A stretch of DNA of 64,000 bases from Haliclona indistincta (GCA_964017065.1 OZ024784.1:12939152-13003151), one strand, 5' to 3'. Numbered from the stretch's first letter, positions 15,723 through 36,200 are shown. Program-made: numbers and translations. The notes: generated by a model not told the origin, from the letters alone.

Positions 15723-18427
15723 TTATTCATCGAAAGAAATTTTAGAACCTCTGAACTCTTGAATGGACCCTTTACTTTTAAACCCCATTCCTCCGCCTCT
15801 ACCACCACCACGACCTAAAATACACACACACACAGAATATTGTTATTGGTCAGTTACTAGTCTACTCACCTCCTCCTCCTCTGAATCCACCTCCACCTCC
15901 TCTGAATCCACCTCCACCTCCTCTCCCTCTGAATCCACCTCGACCACCGCCACCTCTACCACCACTCTGTGGGGTACTTCTCCTCTCCTCGGCAAATCTC
16001 ATGTCAATTTGATAGCCATCAACTTCAGTGCCATTGTGCTGGTTCAGCATCTTCTTTGCAGTGGCAATGTCCTCAAATGTGATAAATCCAAACCTGTAAA
16101 AATGTGAGTATCACACAAGGTGATAGTGTGAACAGAGTCACTAACCCTCTTTTCTCTCCGGTTTCTCTGTCTTTGGGCAAATACACATCAGTGCATCCCG
16201 GGAATATCTCCTCTAAAGTGTATGGTTCTGTTTCTTTTGACAAACCAAACACCATCAGTTTGTTAGTAGGAGCAGTAGGTGTACGTCCACCGCCACCACC
16301 ACCCCGACCTCTACCACCTGTGTTACATACCACAAATGAACCACAGCAATGATGTTGATCCACCTCTACTAGGTGTGTTCCATCCTCCTCCACCTCTTCC
16401 GCCTCCTCTTCCTCCATCACCACTATACCCTCCTCCTCCTCCTGTTCGAGGACGAGCAATGTCTAACCGCACTTCTCTACCAAACAGATCGCCATTGTTA
16501 AGTTTATTTAAAGCTTTCTTAGCCTCAGCATTTGATGAGAAATCAGCATAACCAAATCTAGAGACGTCCGGATACTAGCAGGACCAGAGAAATGAAGAAT
16601 ACAACTAACCCTTTTGATCGACCATTTGATGTAAGAACTCTGACACTCTCAGGAGGGCATCCACCTTCTGTGAAGTATCCCATCAACGAATCTTCATCAC
16701 AGTCAAAGGAAAGATTTCCAACAAACAGAGTACTCTCTGAGGAATTTCTGAAACCATACAGTCAACGCCAGGACATGGTTACTGACCTGACTTGTCAGCA
16801 CCATTAGATACTGGTTTCTGAGGTGTGGACACATCTTCACTAGCACTCTCACTGTCCTCATCCACTGCTGTGATAAACCAATAATATTATCAATAATACA
16901 TAATTACTACAGACAACAAACCTTTCGTCTTCTTAGGTTTGGGCTTGTCCTCTTCTTCACTATCCTCTTCACTATCTTCATCGCTGTCTTCACTGGACTC
17001 ATCCTGCTTCTTCCTCTTGGTGCCAGCACTGGGCTTAGAAGGTTTGGCTGCCTTGACAGGCTATAAACAAAGCTGGATGAATGCTAGTCTGAACAGGAGT
17101 TCATACAAATACCTCTTCATCAGAATCTTCTTCTGATTCCTCCTCCTCTGAGTCGCTATCAGATGAGGCTGCTTGCTTGGTAGTCTTAGGTTTGACGACA
17201 GGTTTTTTAGCTTTGGGCTTCTCCTCCTCTTCACTATCACTCTCTGATGACGATGATTCATCCTATTGGGTAATGATGGATGTAAATACTGAGAAAGGCA
17301 TATGTATCATTCTACCTCCTTCCCTGCTTTAGCTGCAGGTTTTGGTGCAGACTTCCCAGTAAGTTTTCCCTTGACAGGCTGGACAGTAACTTCCATTTTT
17401 TCATCCTCTGATGAAGATGAACTAGATTCTTTTGGAGGAGGCTTCTTGCTTTTCTGAACGAGAGAGTGAAGAGTGAATAATTATGTAACTCTAGTTACAA
17501 ACCTTTTTATCACTTGTATCTTTAGTCTTTACAATAGGCTCATCCTGCAATGTGACGCACAGTTAGCATGTAGCAATCCAATGAAACTATGACTGACCTT
17601 TTTAGACTTCTTTGCAGCAGCTGAAATAAGGTTCAATAGTTGAGTCTGTATCACTAAATAAACCTCAACTCACCTTTTGTCTTCTTGGGTTGTGGTTTTA
17701 CTTGCTCCTCTTCACTTTCTTCGTCACTAGACTCGCTGGACTCAGCTGGCTTCTTCCGCTTGCTACCAGCACTGGGTTTAGTAGGCTGGGCTGCCTTGAC
17801 AGGCTAAAAATCCATGGGTCAAGATAATTTATTTGTGATAATACAAGTACGTTACCTCGTCATCTGACTCATCTGAGTCACTGTCTGACGAGGTCTCCTG
17901 TTGCTTGGCTTTTGGTTTGACAGGTTTCTTAGCTTTAGGCTTCTCTTCTTCACTGTCATCGCTGCTAGAATCCTCCTGTAAATCAGTAGTGAATGTGTTA
18001 AAGAATGGTGTGATCAGTCATACCTGCTGTTGGACCGCTTTCTTTCCTGCCTTAGATTTGGGTGTAGACTTACCAGCAAGCTTTCCCTTAGTTTGCTTGA
18101 CAGGAACTTCTATTTCTTCATCCTCATCTGATGATGAACTGGAGTCTGGAGGAAGAGGCTTCTTAGTTTTCTAAGAGGTAGACAAAAATTAAATTGACAC
18201 AAAGTCTTTTCTACGACAGCTTACCTTCTTCTTATCACTTACAATACTAATATCTAGTTCACTCTTGCCTTTAGACTTCTTCACCACTGGCTCCTGTAGT
18301 CCACGTGGTAAAATTTTAGACTACTTATGGCTCTCGTTTTATCAGTAAGCCATCAAAAGACTTGACTAACTAATCTAAGCATTCGGGCAAGCATACTAAC
18401 CTTCTTAGTCTTCTTTTGTGAGCCCAT
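15723..18427 (-). CDS. NCL: Nucleolin-like protein (acidic/basic repeats, 2 RRMs, RGG tail)
   Basis: Nucleolar RNA-binding protein for rRNA processing. On the minus strand it starts MGSQKKTKK (18427) and ends KISFDE stop (15723). The N-terminal half alternates acidic serine tracts (SSSDDSEEE, SSDSDSDESDDE) with basic Lys/Pro stretches, as in nucleolin and yeast Nsr1/gar2, and is spread over many short exons. RRM1 has STLFVGNLSFDCDEDSL (RNP2) and RFGYADFSSNAEAKKAL (RNP1). RRM2 has KLMVFGLSKETEPYTL and an RNP1 beginning near 16097. Between the RRMs is a Gly/Arg-rich spacer, and a FRGGGGG-type RGG tail ends the protein. With two RRMs it resembles gar2/Nsr1 more than vertebrate nucleolin, which has four. 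A block of several exons in the acidic part occurs twice in tandem (see findings). The gene converges with the RhoGEF. Confidence 0.9.
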
Positions 18428-19100
18428 ATTCTCTGTTTCCTCCTGACCTGTTCACCTTGGGATTTAAGATTTAACAAACCACGTGGTCAAACTGTTTCCA
18501 TGCTGTTTTATGCGCATGTGCAAAAAGCACGTGCATTGCGTAGCATCGTGTGCACTGCGGCGCATAATTATGCGGGGTGACTTTCATGGTTTTGCTCATA
18601 TTTGTGGTCAACACCACACCTCTCCTTGTACAAGCTATCTACACGTTTCGAGTTACATGTATGATAGAAAACGTGTAAGTCTAATGTCTGCAAGTTGTCC
18701 ATGTCGCATTAAATCTGTACTACAGTAGTTTTTTTTAACAGAGTAAAAATATATCTAATTACCATGCAAATTGATGCAATTTTTTTGTTCATAATAAAAA
18801 TAACTTTCATCGATGGATCTGATCTGCGCAAGTTGTTCACAATAATCTTTGAACATGAAGCACAAGCAAGAAAAGGTAAAATTGTGGAATGAAATGTTTA
18901 GTAAGAAAGAATGATCGAGAGAGGAAAATAGTCAAGCTAGGATAGATGAGCTGAGAGAGAACATGCAAAGAGATAAAGTACAACAAGTGAATGCTAGTAG
19001 TAGCAGGTCTATGTTTCTGTTAAATGACAACCACCCAACCTACAGTAGAAAATCACAATAATAATAATAATATGAGTCAGCTGCTGGACATTGACCTGTA
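18428..19100. other. Intergenic: upstream of nucleolin-like gene, 3' flank of TLE
   Basis: No gene was found. Two CACGTG E-boxes lie at 18480-18485 and 18528-18533, about 55 and 100 bp upstream of the nucleolin-like ATG. The sequence near 19057 has a short run of AAT repeats. The TLE stop is at 19101-19103 on the minus strand. Confidence 0.6.
18480..18533. promoter_or_regulatory. Pair of CACGTG E-boxes before the nucleolin-like gene
   Basis: Perfect CACGTG at 18480-18485 and at 18528-18533. This is the core site of Myc/Max-type bHLH factors; nucleolin and other ribosome-biogenesis genes are Myc targets in vertebrates. Function here is inferred from motif and position only. Confidence 0.4.
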
Positions 19101-26458
<7,358 letters not shown>

Positions 26459-27281
26459 GAAAACATAAAGACAAAGTGTCAAACATGAAAGGCAGGCCAG
26501 GCGTAATGGCTACTCTAACTAGCAAATCAGCATCGTCTGTCTGTAGCAGACTTCTCAGCATTTCGCACCTCCATGCTCATTATTGCAGCTACCAAACAAG
26601 CAGAAATTGTGCGTCACCGAGACGCGGGCTTTGCCAACAGACCGATCGTGTACGTCGCTGGATCAGACTATCCTGGCCTCACTGATACTGAAATTACTGG
26701 AGTCTAGCTACGGCTGCACGTATAATGAAATTGCCAATTAGGGGTCTTGACGCAGCGAAACTGACATCAAGCATCAAGAAGACACACTTGTGCATAGACT
26801 CACACGTGGAAACATAGCTGCTGCACAGTCTGCGTGTTGGCCGTGTTGCTCTTAGCTCTTGAATGGATGCACCCCGGTCCCGGAGTAGGACACGCAGCGA
26901 GGAGCCAACGTGGGAGTAATAAAAAATCTCACTCAGGCGATCACACTTCAGTGGTTTTTTCAATAGCATGTGGTCATAATTAACCGCCTTATGTAAAAAT
27001 GCGACAGCATTAGGTGAAGAAATGCTAACGCGGGAACATTTCCTGTGCAGAATGTGTGTCGTGCTTTTCACGAGTGACCGGGCTATCATAATAACTCTAT
27101 CATCATGACAGTGTTATGTACACTATCGATCAGATTGCCTGTGTCACATTCCGTTCACCTGCCGGCAGGTGATCAGCCACACCTTCTTTAAAAGTAGAAG
27201 GCGTGGTCTGTACCAGTCGATGGCTGCAGCACCAGAGACTGCCTGCATAAACGAAAGCTGTGCCTCCAGTTAAGATTCAAC
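26459..27281. promoter_or_regulatory. Divergent promoter region, TLE / OPA1
   Basis: The region lies between two head-to-head genes. It probably holds the 5' exon(s) of TLE on the minus strand and the OPA1 5' UTR. A 131-codon minus-strand frame (27089-26694) has no recognisable domain and may be 5' UTR. An 18-bp perfect palindrome lies at 27155-27172. Confidence 0.5.
27155..27172. promoter_or_regulatory. 18-bp perfect palindrome with two CACCTG E-boxes
   Basis: TCACCTGCCGGCAGGTGA is its own reverse complement. It lies 110 bp before the OPA1 start codon. It contains CACCTG and CAGGTG back to back around GC, as expected for a dimeric bHLH or Snail/ZEB-type zinc-finger site. Function is inferred. 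Confidence 0.45.
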
Positions 27282-30200
27282 ATGCTGAGTACCTGTCGAC
27301 GTGGTTTGCTTGCATCCAGTAATTATTCAAGAGGATGCTTCGCTATACCCCAGAGACATGCATTGAGGCAGCCTCCCTACCATGTGGTGAAGAGGCACGC
27401 TTCAGGAACAAACGGAGTGATAGTCAAGATGTTGAAGAAAGGAGTGTACACTACTCTGGTGGTTGTTGGGGTTCCAGGAGTAGCATACTTAATAGTAAAA
27501 ATGGTGTGCACTAATTAGGATATATTAACTTGTATTTGCATAGATAAAGCATTGGATGCAACAGCAGACTGACAAATACACAACCTGGGTAAAGAACTAC
27601 TATCCTGATAATTTATCTAATAAAGTTTCAGAAAGTAAGTATGACTCGCATATATGTACAAGCCTAGCTAGTTGCCATGTAATCATGCTGTAACCTTGAG
27701 TTTCATGATGGGATTTTGTAGGCCTGGCTATAATAGCGGCATCCAAACAGCTACATTTGTATTAGGCAAGCTAGCAATTACTTATTTGCCTAAAAACATA
27801 TTGTTAAATAGTTATTCATTACTGATCAATTGTGATCACATTACTGAATCACAATAATGCAAATTCTTTTTACAAGATATGAAGGAATGTTGACTTGGTT
27901 ACCAATGTACTGTACATAGCAACAATGATCAAAAATAAGAATTCAGGACTGAAATACGGTTGGGTTAGAGGAATCTCGTTTATTGCATCAGACCAATAAT
28001 TGTTGTACACTGCATTGTAGCCATAGCAAAGTATTTTTGTCAGATATCCATGAAGAGCTATACTAAGTTCACTCACTATATTATAGTAGAATCGCCTCAA
28101 AATAATAGCAATTAAGCCTCCAGTGAGAGAATAATTTTGTTTGCTGCTCTTTGTACAGTACAATCTACAGTGTCCTGGCTACCTCTGGCCCGTTTTTGAC
28201 TAAAAATCAGTGTAGCCATTGAACAAAATTAATTCGTACTCTGCAATCACGGAGAGCCATATAGGGTGGGTGGGTTGTGGGGTAGGAGGGATTGGACAGA
28301 GGTTAGCATTCTGGCAACAAGCTAAGAATCTTCGTCATCACTCATGTCAGTAGGAGCTTTTTATAGAAACAACACAACTAATTAAATATTCGCCTTTCTG
28401 TAACTTACAAACCGAGACCTTGATGCAAAATCGGATACATACATTTCCTCCTTGTATGCCCAAAATCATGTATGCTGGGTGTGGCATGCTCAGGAGAAAT
28501 ATGCAATTTTCGGTAAATGGATTTGCTCCGCCTGAAATACAAATGGTGACTTACTTGGACAATCGGTGTGATGGAGCAGCCTTGATTTGCCCGTAGAAAT
28601 TGAAATATTCCTAATTCTGGTGTTTGGTCCGTGGGTAGGGAACTGTTGAAAGGCAGAGTTTGTATATACAGTAGACAGGTATGTGTTAGGAATAGAAGCA
28701 AAGTTGGTTCCTTTACAGTAGAGAGGTATGTGTTAGGAATAGAAGCAAAGTTGGTTCCTTTACAGTAGAGAGGTATGTGTTAGGAAATAGAAGCAAAGTT
28801 GGTTCCTTTACAGTAGACAGGTATGTGTTAGGAAATAGAAGCAAAGTTGGTTCCTTTACAGTAGAGAGGTATGTGTTAGGAAATAGAACCAAAGCTTGCT
28901 CCTTTTGGCTGCTGTTGTGCTCACTCAAATAGTAATGGAGCGGTTATTATAATTTTTCATTGACAATATTTTCTTTGTACAGCAATTTTTTTTGAGATCT
29001 TGCATAAACAAGACAAAGGGGAAGTATGACGTTGGCTAATCAAACACACATAAGTTGGATACATGTGACTAGCCGAAGCTATACACGTGATGAGAAGTGA
29101 ATTTGATTGACCATCTGCTTTGTCTCGTTTATGCAAGATCTTTGTACTACCATAGATATTAGCTAACTACCACATGCTGGAGATTAGACTGCTACAGTGC
29201 AAAATACCTGTCTAGTCACAATTAGTTAGAATGGTACATATTATTGTTAATGTGCAAACACCAATTACCTTAGTATGTGCTCATTAAAGACATGCACTAA
29301 TCTCATGTGCTCATTTCGTGTCATTTAGCACTCACATGTGTTGTAATAAGCAGTATGAAAGTAGTTTAACGCTGAATGTTATAAACTTAGCAGGATAGAT
29401 TTGTCAATCATAATCAGGGGTACTGCTGTGAGCCTGGAGTTTGCAACATGCTTGACCAATCGATTTCCAACCAGCACATGTGTGTAGCACATTTCTGTAC
29501 ATTTTGTAGAAATCTTGCTCTGCGCATGTGCTCGGCAAGCTACCTGCAAACCCTGTATTGTAGAGATGTTTATTGTCTGAAGTCGGACAATGCTCTTGTA
29601 ATCACTGATGACTGTAGAGGCAAACGAAAATGTATTATTATGTTTCAGACCAAACATTATAATTCTGCTGATACTTGGTCGGAGGGCTCGTCACCCGTCT
29701 TGTTAATTTTTATAAATGTTCTGGAGCTGTGTTTATGAGTCAAATGTACACATGCACATGCTCAAAGTGAGAGACAGTCAGTACGTCTGGTTAAAATTGT
29801 ATTCCTGCAATCTGTTACGTGTGCTCAATGTTTTTCTGCTAAGCACACTTGACCCTTTTCTCTGTGCTTAAGTATAAACATTTACTTCAGAGTTCAAAGC
29901 CGTCTCTGACTGGTTCAAGTCTACTAGCCCCTCTGTTGCTACTGAACCTGAGTCACCACCTCCAGCATCTGCTAGCAGTAATACTACTAGTGATGGTGGT
30001 GGTGACACCTTGCGTACCTTCAGAATGGTTCAGGAGATTAAAGCACTAAAGGTGAGAACAAGAATGATGTCACTGTGTGTCCACATGTCTTCTTCAGGAT
30101 AAAAACTTGTCCTTGGAGAAGGAAAACCAGTTGCTACGAAAAGAACTATCAAAGGTCTCTGGAACTACTGTTAGACCAGGAGGCCAGGTAGGGTCACTTG

Positions 30201-33200
30201 GGTGTGAGCAGTTTATGTACACAGAGTACACACATGGGTGTGGCATCTAATCTGTGTAGATACTGTGTACTTGAGAGGCTAGCTCTCACTGATAACTGGT
30301 GGTCAGTTCAATATTTTTTGTAGTGAATATCATTGTGTGTGATTGTTTATCATATCAATCACTATATTTGTCTCTTTCTGTAGAAAACCCTGATAGAGCT
30401 GTATACTGATGTGCTCAACCTTCTTACTGAGTTTGATGCCAAGTCTCCCATCACTGATCGCAAGCTGGCTCATTCTCTCCCACAGGTATTGGGCCCATGC
30501 TTGAAAAAAATTAAAATGGTCACTACTTGTCTGCGTTGTTAGATATTAAATTGGGCTATGTTGTTAAACTCCAATGGTCTGTAATCCTTCAGTGTATCAT
30601 AATTCATGCTGTTCTTTGATATGTCTGTATTTATAGTTACTGTTGTTCTATTGTTACCAGGTGGTTGTTGTGGGAGACCAGAGCTCTGGTAAGACCAGTG
30701 TGCTTGAGATGGTTGCTAGTGCTAGGATATTCCCAAGGTAGCTGTTATCAATTTTATTGTCCAGCTAGTTGATGCAGTCTCTGATCTCTTTAGAGGAGCT
30801 GGTGAAATGATGACCAGAGCACCGGTAATGGTGAGTATCTCTAGAGAAAGACTTCTAGTGCTCAGTTGGCTGGGAATACAGCTGGTGGGATTGAAGCTCA
30901 AAAATAAATTCTGCTAAAATTACACTTAGCTAAGCCTGCCTATTTTGACAAAAAATTCTTGTTTCCAGCTGGTCACTGCTTGTGTGTGAGTGTTAGTGGA
31001 ATAGTGTTGGTTGCTTTGTATGGTGATAATGATGGTGATTCTTGTGTGTGATGATCAGGTCACACTTGGTGAGGGCCCGGAACACGTTGCCATGTTCAAC
31101 GACACCAGCAAAGTATACAACCTAAAGAAAGAAGATGAAGTGAGTCTGCACTACCACTACACTGAATAATGAGGCTCTGTGTGCGATTGTCTCGTGACAT
31201 TGACATAATCTTTTGAATGCATTTTCACGCACAAGAGTGCAAGTGCTGTAGTACATTGAACATATCCTATTTTTAGTTCAGACTCTTTGGGCTAGTAGTT
31301 ACATAAACAAGTTACATAACAGCAAGTGTGTGCTTGACCTTTGTCGTCTGACTGTTCAAACAATGCATGAAGTTGGATCAATATGAAAACAGTGCATGCT
31401 AGCTACAGTAGAGTGCTATTATTATTTGTTCAGCTTCGTTCACTGCGGAGTGAGATTGAAGAGAGAATGCGTCGGAGTGTAGCTGGAGGGAAGACCGTCA
31501 GTGCTCAGCCGATACCATTGACAGTGAGAGGACCGCAACTCAAGAGAATGGTCTTGATTGACCTGCCCGGTGTTATAAATGTATGATTTGCACTCATGTG
31601 TTGAAATAATTTATTTCATAATTATTATACTAGACTGTTACTACTGGAATGGCAGCAAACACACGAGAAGAGATTATCAAAATGTCTAGGTTTGTTATTA
31701 TCAGTGAGGCTGTGTCTTGCTATAATATTATTTTCTGTAAAACAGGTTGTACATGCAGAATCCAAATGCCATCATCTTGTGTATTCAAGGTTAGTAGCCT
31801 TTTTACAGATAGTTGTTATTACACCAGCAGTCAATGTTCTGTTTAGCTGTACTGTGTACATGTGTGTGTAGATGTATACTTGTACATAAATCTTCACTTG
31901 CATGCAGTTAGACAGGAATATGTATAGTAACACTTGTATAGTACACTTCTATAGTACAGTGGACCCTCACTAATCCGAACAGCCCTAATCCGTACCCTCG
32001 CTAGTCCGAATGGGGAAATTTGATTGTGAATATCATTATAGGATTGTGAATCTCATTACATGTACATGAATATAATTAGCATTGTTAGCTATCTGTATCA
32101 TCTACATGTTTTTGCTAGTCCGAACGAATTCACTAATCCGAACAGTTTTTCTGTTAGCGGGGTACCAAGGTGTTCGGATTAGTGAGGGTCTACTGTACAT
32201 AATTTTCTTAATAATATTGGGCAGGCAACAGTGTAAGGACACACTGTACTAATACAAGCATTGATTCAATGAGTCCATTCTAGACTACAGATATAGGAAG
32301 ATTGAGTGATGACTATTCATCTGTAATTGAGCTTTCCGTGTAACTATATAGACTGTGAGATAGATGGTCATGTGACACACAGAGTGTCTTGTTTGATATT
32401 AAAAATCTCATCTCAAATTTATGCTTTTGAGCAGCATGCTTTTTATGAAATAAAATTGCTTCAATAGTTTCACTAAAACATTGTTTTGTGATGAAGTGTT
32501 GAGGTGTGTCCACATTGTGTCATAAATCTGGACTGATCTGCATCTGGCACTGAAGTCTGGATCCAGACGATTTATTTACAGTGATCCAGATTAGTTGCAA
32601 TGTAGACACACCTTTACTGTACGATAGCACAGAGTGAGTAGTGAGCTGTGTTCTGTTGCTATAGATGGGTCTGTGGATGCTGAGAGGAGCATTGTGACTG
32701 ATCTTGTCAGCCATGTTGATCCTGATGGTGAGACAAATACATGTATCTCCTGCCTGTCCATAGTTTGGAAGTGATCTTGTTTTACTGTATTGCACTGCCT
32801 AAAATTACACACGAAGAAAAAATTATGATATTATAGGTCAGGAATTTTTCCTGGCAATATTAGTCTTTTTTCACATAGAATAACATCAGAAATCAAAATA
32901 GATTTTATAGCTCTTTACTTGTTGTTAGGTCAGAGAACCATCTTTGTTCTTACTAAAGTTGACATGGCTGAACACAGTGGAATGAAGCAAGAAAGAGTGA
33001 GTGTTCACTGCTCACTCTCTTCTGTTACTTTCATCTCTGGTCTTCTTCAGGTATTATCTATTCTTGAGGGGCAGCTGTTTCCTATGAAGGCTCTCGGCTA
33101 CTTTGCTGTAGTTGCTGGAAGAGGTAGGATAGTGTAGTATCCTGTTTATAATGTTTTTGTGTTACATAACAATCAAAAAAACTTAACACATGCTATATTG

Positions 33201-36200
33201 GTGTATCATTATCAGGCGCACATCATTAGTGTGTTACGAAGATCGAGTGTATCATTATCAGGCGCACATCATTAGTGTGTTACGAAGATCGAGTGTATCA
33301 TTATCAGGCGCACATCATTAGTGTGTTATGAAGATCGAGTGTATCATTGTCAGGCGCACATCATTAGTGTGTTACGAAGATCGAGTGCGTCATCATTATC
33401 AGGCGCACATCATTAGTGTGTTACGAAGATCGAGTGTATCATTATCAGGCGCACATCATTAGTGTGTTATGAAGATCGAGTGTATCATTGTCAGGCGCAC
33501 ATCATTAGTGTGTTACGAAGATCGAGTGCAGACACAATTCAAGTACCATAAGTCTTGTATGATCTGCTCTTTGCATGAGATATTTTGATGCTACACCCAT
33601 AAAATGGTTCATTTTTGGCATTGATCTGCATTATTATTTTGTCAATAAACAACACACTTGTGTTGACATGGACAAGTTGTCTATTTTCCACCAATCATTT
33701 GTACTATTCTCTGTGCTAGGTAATGCTACTGATTCTATTGAGCAGATACAGCGATATGAGAGAGAATACTTTGCCAAGTCAAAGTTGTTTCAGTAAGTTT
33801 GTTAGACAACCAGACTGGCAGTTAAATTTGATTCTCTAATTTAGCTCCAATTCAACTTGTGACATTAGCTGGTATATTTCGTGAAGCAATTTTTCGTTTT
33901 ATACATGAGAGGAAGAATTTTATGATTTAAAATTTATTCTTAGTCATCCAAGCAAACCACACCTGGATGCCTTTTCTCGGTAGATACCTTGCCTGATCAC
34001 GTATTACTGGTTTGAAGTAGCGTGGTCCTTGCTATGTGTGCTCAATTATTCTAAAATTTTTGTTCCTTAAACCAATAGAACGAAAAGAACAAAAATTAAA
34101 CCTCACGAAATAGTACCAGCTGCTATACATTACGGTAGTGGTGTGTTATACTACATACAGGAATGGTTTGCTACATGAGAATCAGTTGACAACACGCAGT
34201 ATGGTCAATGCTGTCACTGAAGAGTTCTGGAAGGTAGTACGAGAGTCAATCAATGACGAAGCACTGCTCTTCAAGAGTGAGTGTCTCCTCCTTTTTCTGT
34301 TTCCCCTCTCACTCAATCTATGTTCAGCTCTCCGCTATAATCTGGAAGCAGAATGGCGTAACAAGTATCCTGGAGAGAGAACTCTAGACAGAGTAAGATA
34401 TCACTCAATTATTAAAGAGAGTTTGGGGCATTGGTATCTGTTAGGCACTTATTATGCCTAAAGGCCTGAAATGAATGAATGAGCACACTCGATGATCAAC
34501 CCTGAACACACCGAATGCTCTCGCTCCGTCTGTACTTGTTATTATTAGGCACATAGCATAAAGCAGCCTGTGAATAATCCAATAATAGCAGCAAAGTATG
34601 ACCTAACAGATAATAATAATAAATGCCTATAATATTATGTGAGTAGTATCTTACAACACACCAGTTAACAATGAAATACAGCTAAAAACCATTGTTTAGT
34701 GAATGGTGAATCAAATTTATCGACATTTTAATTATTACAGGGTGATTTATTTGAATTGGGCAAAGCTGACATATTGAATCAAGTGGCGAGTCTACAAGTT
34801 CTTCCTCCCACTCAATGGTAAGTTGCTTTATGATACATTGCGACTAATACTGACCCTTCCACGTGCAGGGAGGATATGCTGATGGAGTGCATGTGGCAGA
34901 AGATGGGTGATAAAGTGCTGGATGATATTTTCATGCGAGCTGCTCATAGTAGATCATCAGAGTGAGCATGCATGCAGTGCATGTCTTCTGTTTGACAACT
35001 ATGACTGTATTCTGTCTGGTATTTTTAATCTGCTTCAGTTTATTGGTTTCTTTCCTTCATTCCTTCTATCTTCATACTCTCCCCTTTCCTTGTCTATTAT
35101 GTGTGTGCTTTGTCCTAAATTAAATTTCTCTCTCTCTCTCTCTCTCTCTCCCTCTCTCCCTCCCTCCCTCCCTCCCTCCCTCCCTCCCTCCCTCCCTCCC
35201 TCCCTCCCTCCCTCCCTCCCTCCCTCCCTCCCTCTCTCTCCCTCTCCCTCTCCCTCTCCCTCTCCCTCTCCCTCTCCCTCTCCCTCTCCCTCTCCCTCTC
35301 CCTCTCCCTCTCCCTCTCCCTCTCCCTCTCCCTCTCCCTCTCCCTCTCCCTCTCCCTCCCTCCCTCCTTCCCTCCCTCCCTCTCTTCCTCCTCCCTCTCT
35401 CCCTCTCTCCCTCTCTCCCTCTCTCCCTCCCTCCCTCCTCAGTCAATTTAATACGGTTGTAGACATTGAACTGCACAAATGGGCTGACAGCCTCCAGCTG
35501 GCTACTTTGTGTGCTGATGTAGGCATGGCAACTGTGTTTGAACAGTTACACAGTAAATTAACCAATCTACAGGTAATGAATACTGTACACACGTCAGTGC
35601 GCTAGTCTATAGCAAAAGCGTTTCATAGAAGGTCATTAAATTTTCCTGACTCTGCTCAAGGATATCATCGGCTCATGTTTAATACTAGTTTTATTGATTC
35701 CTGATGCTGATCATGGGCTATGAATATCAGTTGAATAGTTATGGACCAATGATAAAAATGGTATTATCTGTGCTAGGGTGGTAAGTTTCATCTGGCCAGC
35801 CAAGGTCTGCGTGAGGAGATTGAGAGAGTTAGCAGGGAACTTCACAAGTGGGAGCCTTACAATGTGGACCAGTTGGTGAGTAAGTAGAGAAAGGGCATTT
35901 GGCAAGACACTGGTCTGTATTGTCTTCCTAGAAATATGTTCAGATGTCTACTCTTGATGACAAGGATGTTCGCTCAGCAGACCAATGGAAGCAAGCTGTG
36001 AAATTCATGGAGTCCTCTCTCAACAAACAGATTAAGCAGGCAGAGGAAGATATACAGCAGCTACAGGGACCAGTCTCTCTGACCGAGCGATGGCTACGAT
36101 GGACCTCACAGAGTGCTCTGCAGGTTTGTAGGTCTATTAAATCATAATTCAATGTGAAAAATTTTTACTGAATAGGTTCGTAGGCAAGCGATCGTGGATG

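Noticed and set aside
26694..27089. 131-codon minus-strand frame between TLE and OPA1
   Set aside because: No recognisable motif; the position fits 5' UTR or promoter of TLE.
28713..28928. Minus-strand frame coding a repeated [20 protein letters not shown] peptide
   Set aside because: It is just the 47-bp minisatellite read in one frame; no start context, splice sites or homologue.
29448..29738. 96-codon frame in OPA1 intron 2
   Set aside because: No motif, opposed by an equally long antisense frame; looks like chance.
33201..33525. Regular repeats that could suggest a CRISPR array
   Set aside because: Units are head-to-tail with no unique spacers, in an intron of an animal gene.
34907..35605. 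Long frames on both strands across the pyrimidine tract (Ser/Pro-rich on +, Arg/Gly/Glu-rich on -)
   Set aside because: They are translations of the CT repeat; the real content is an OPA1 intron and the following exon.
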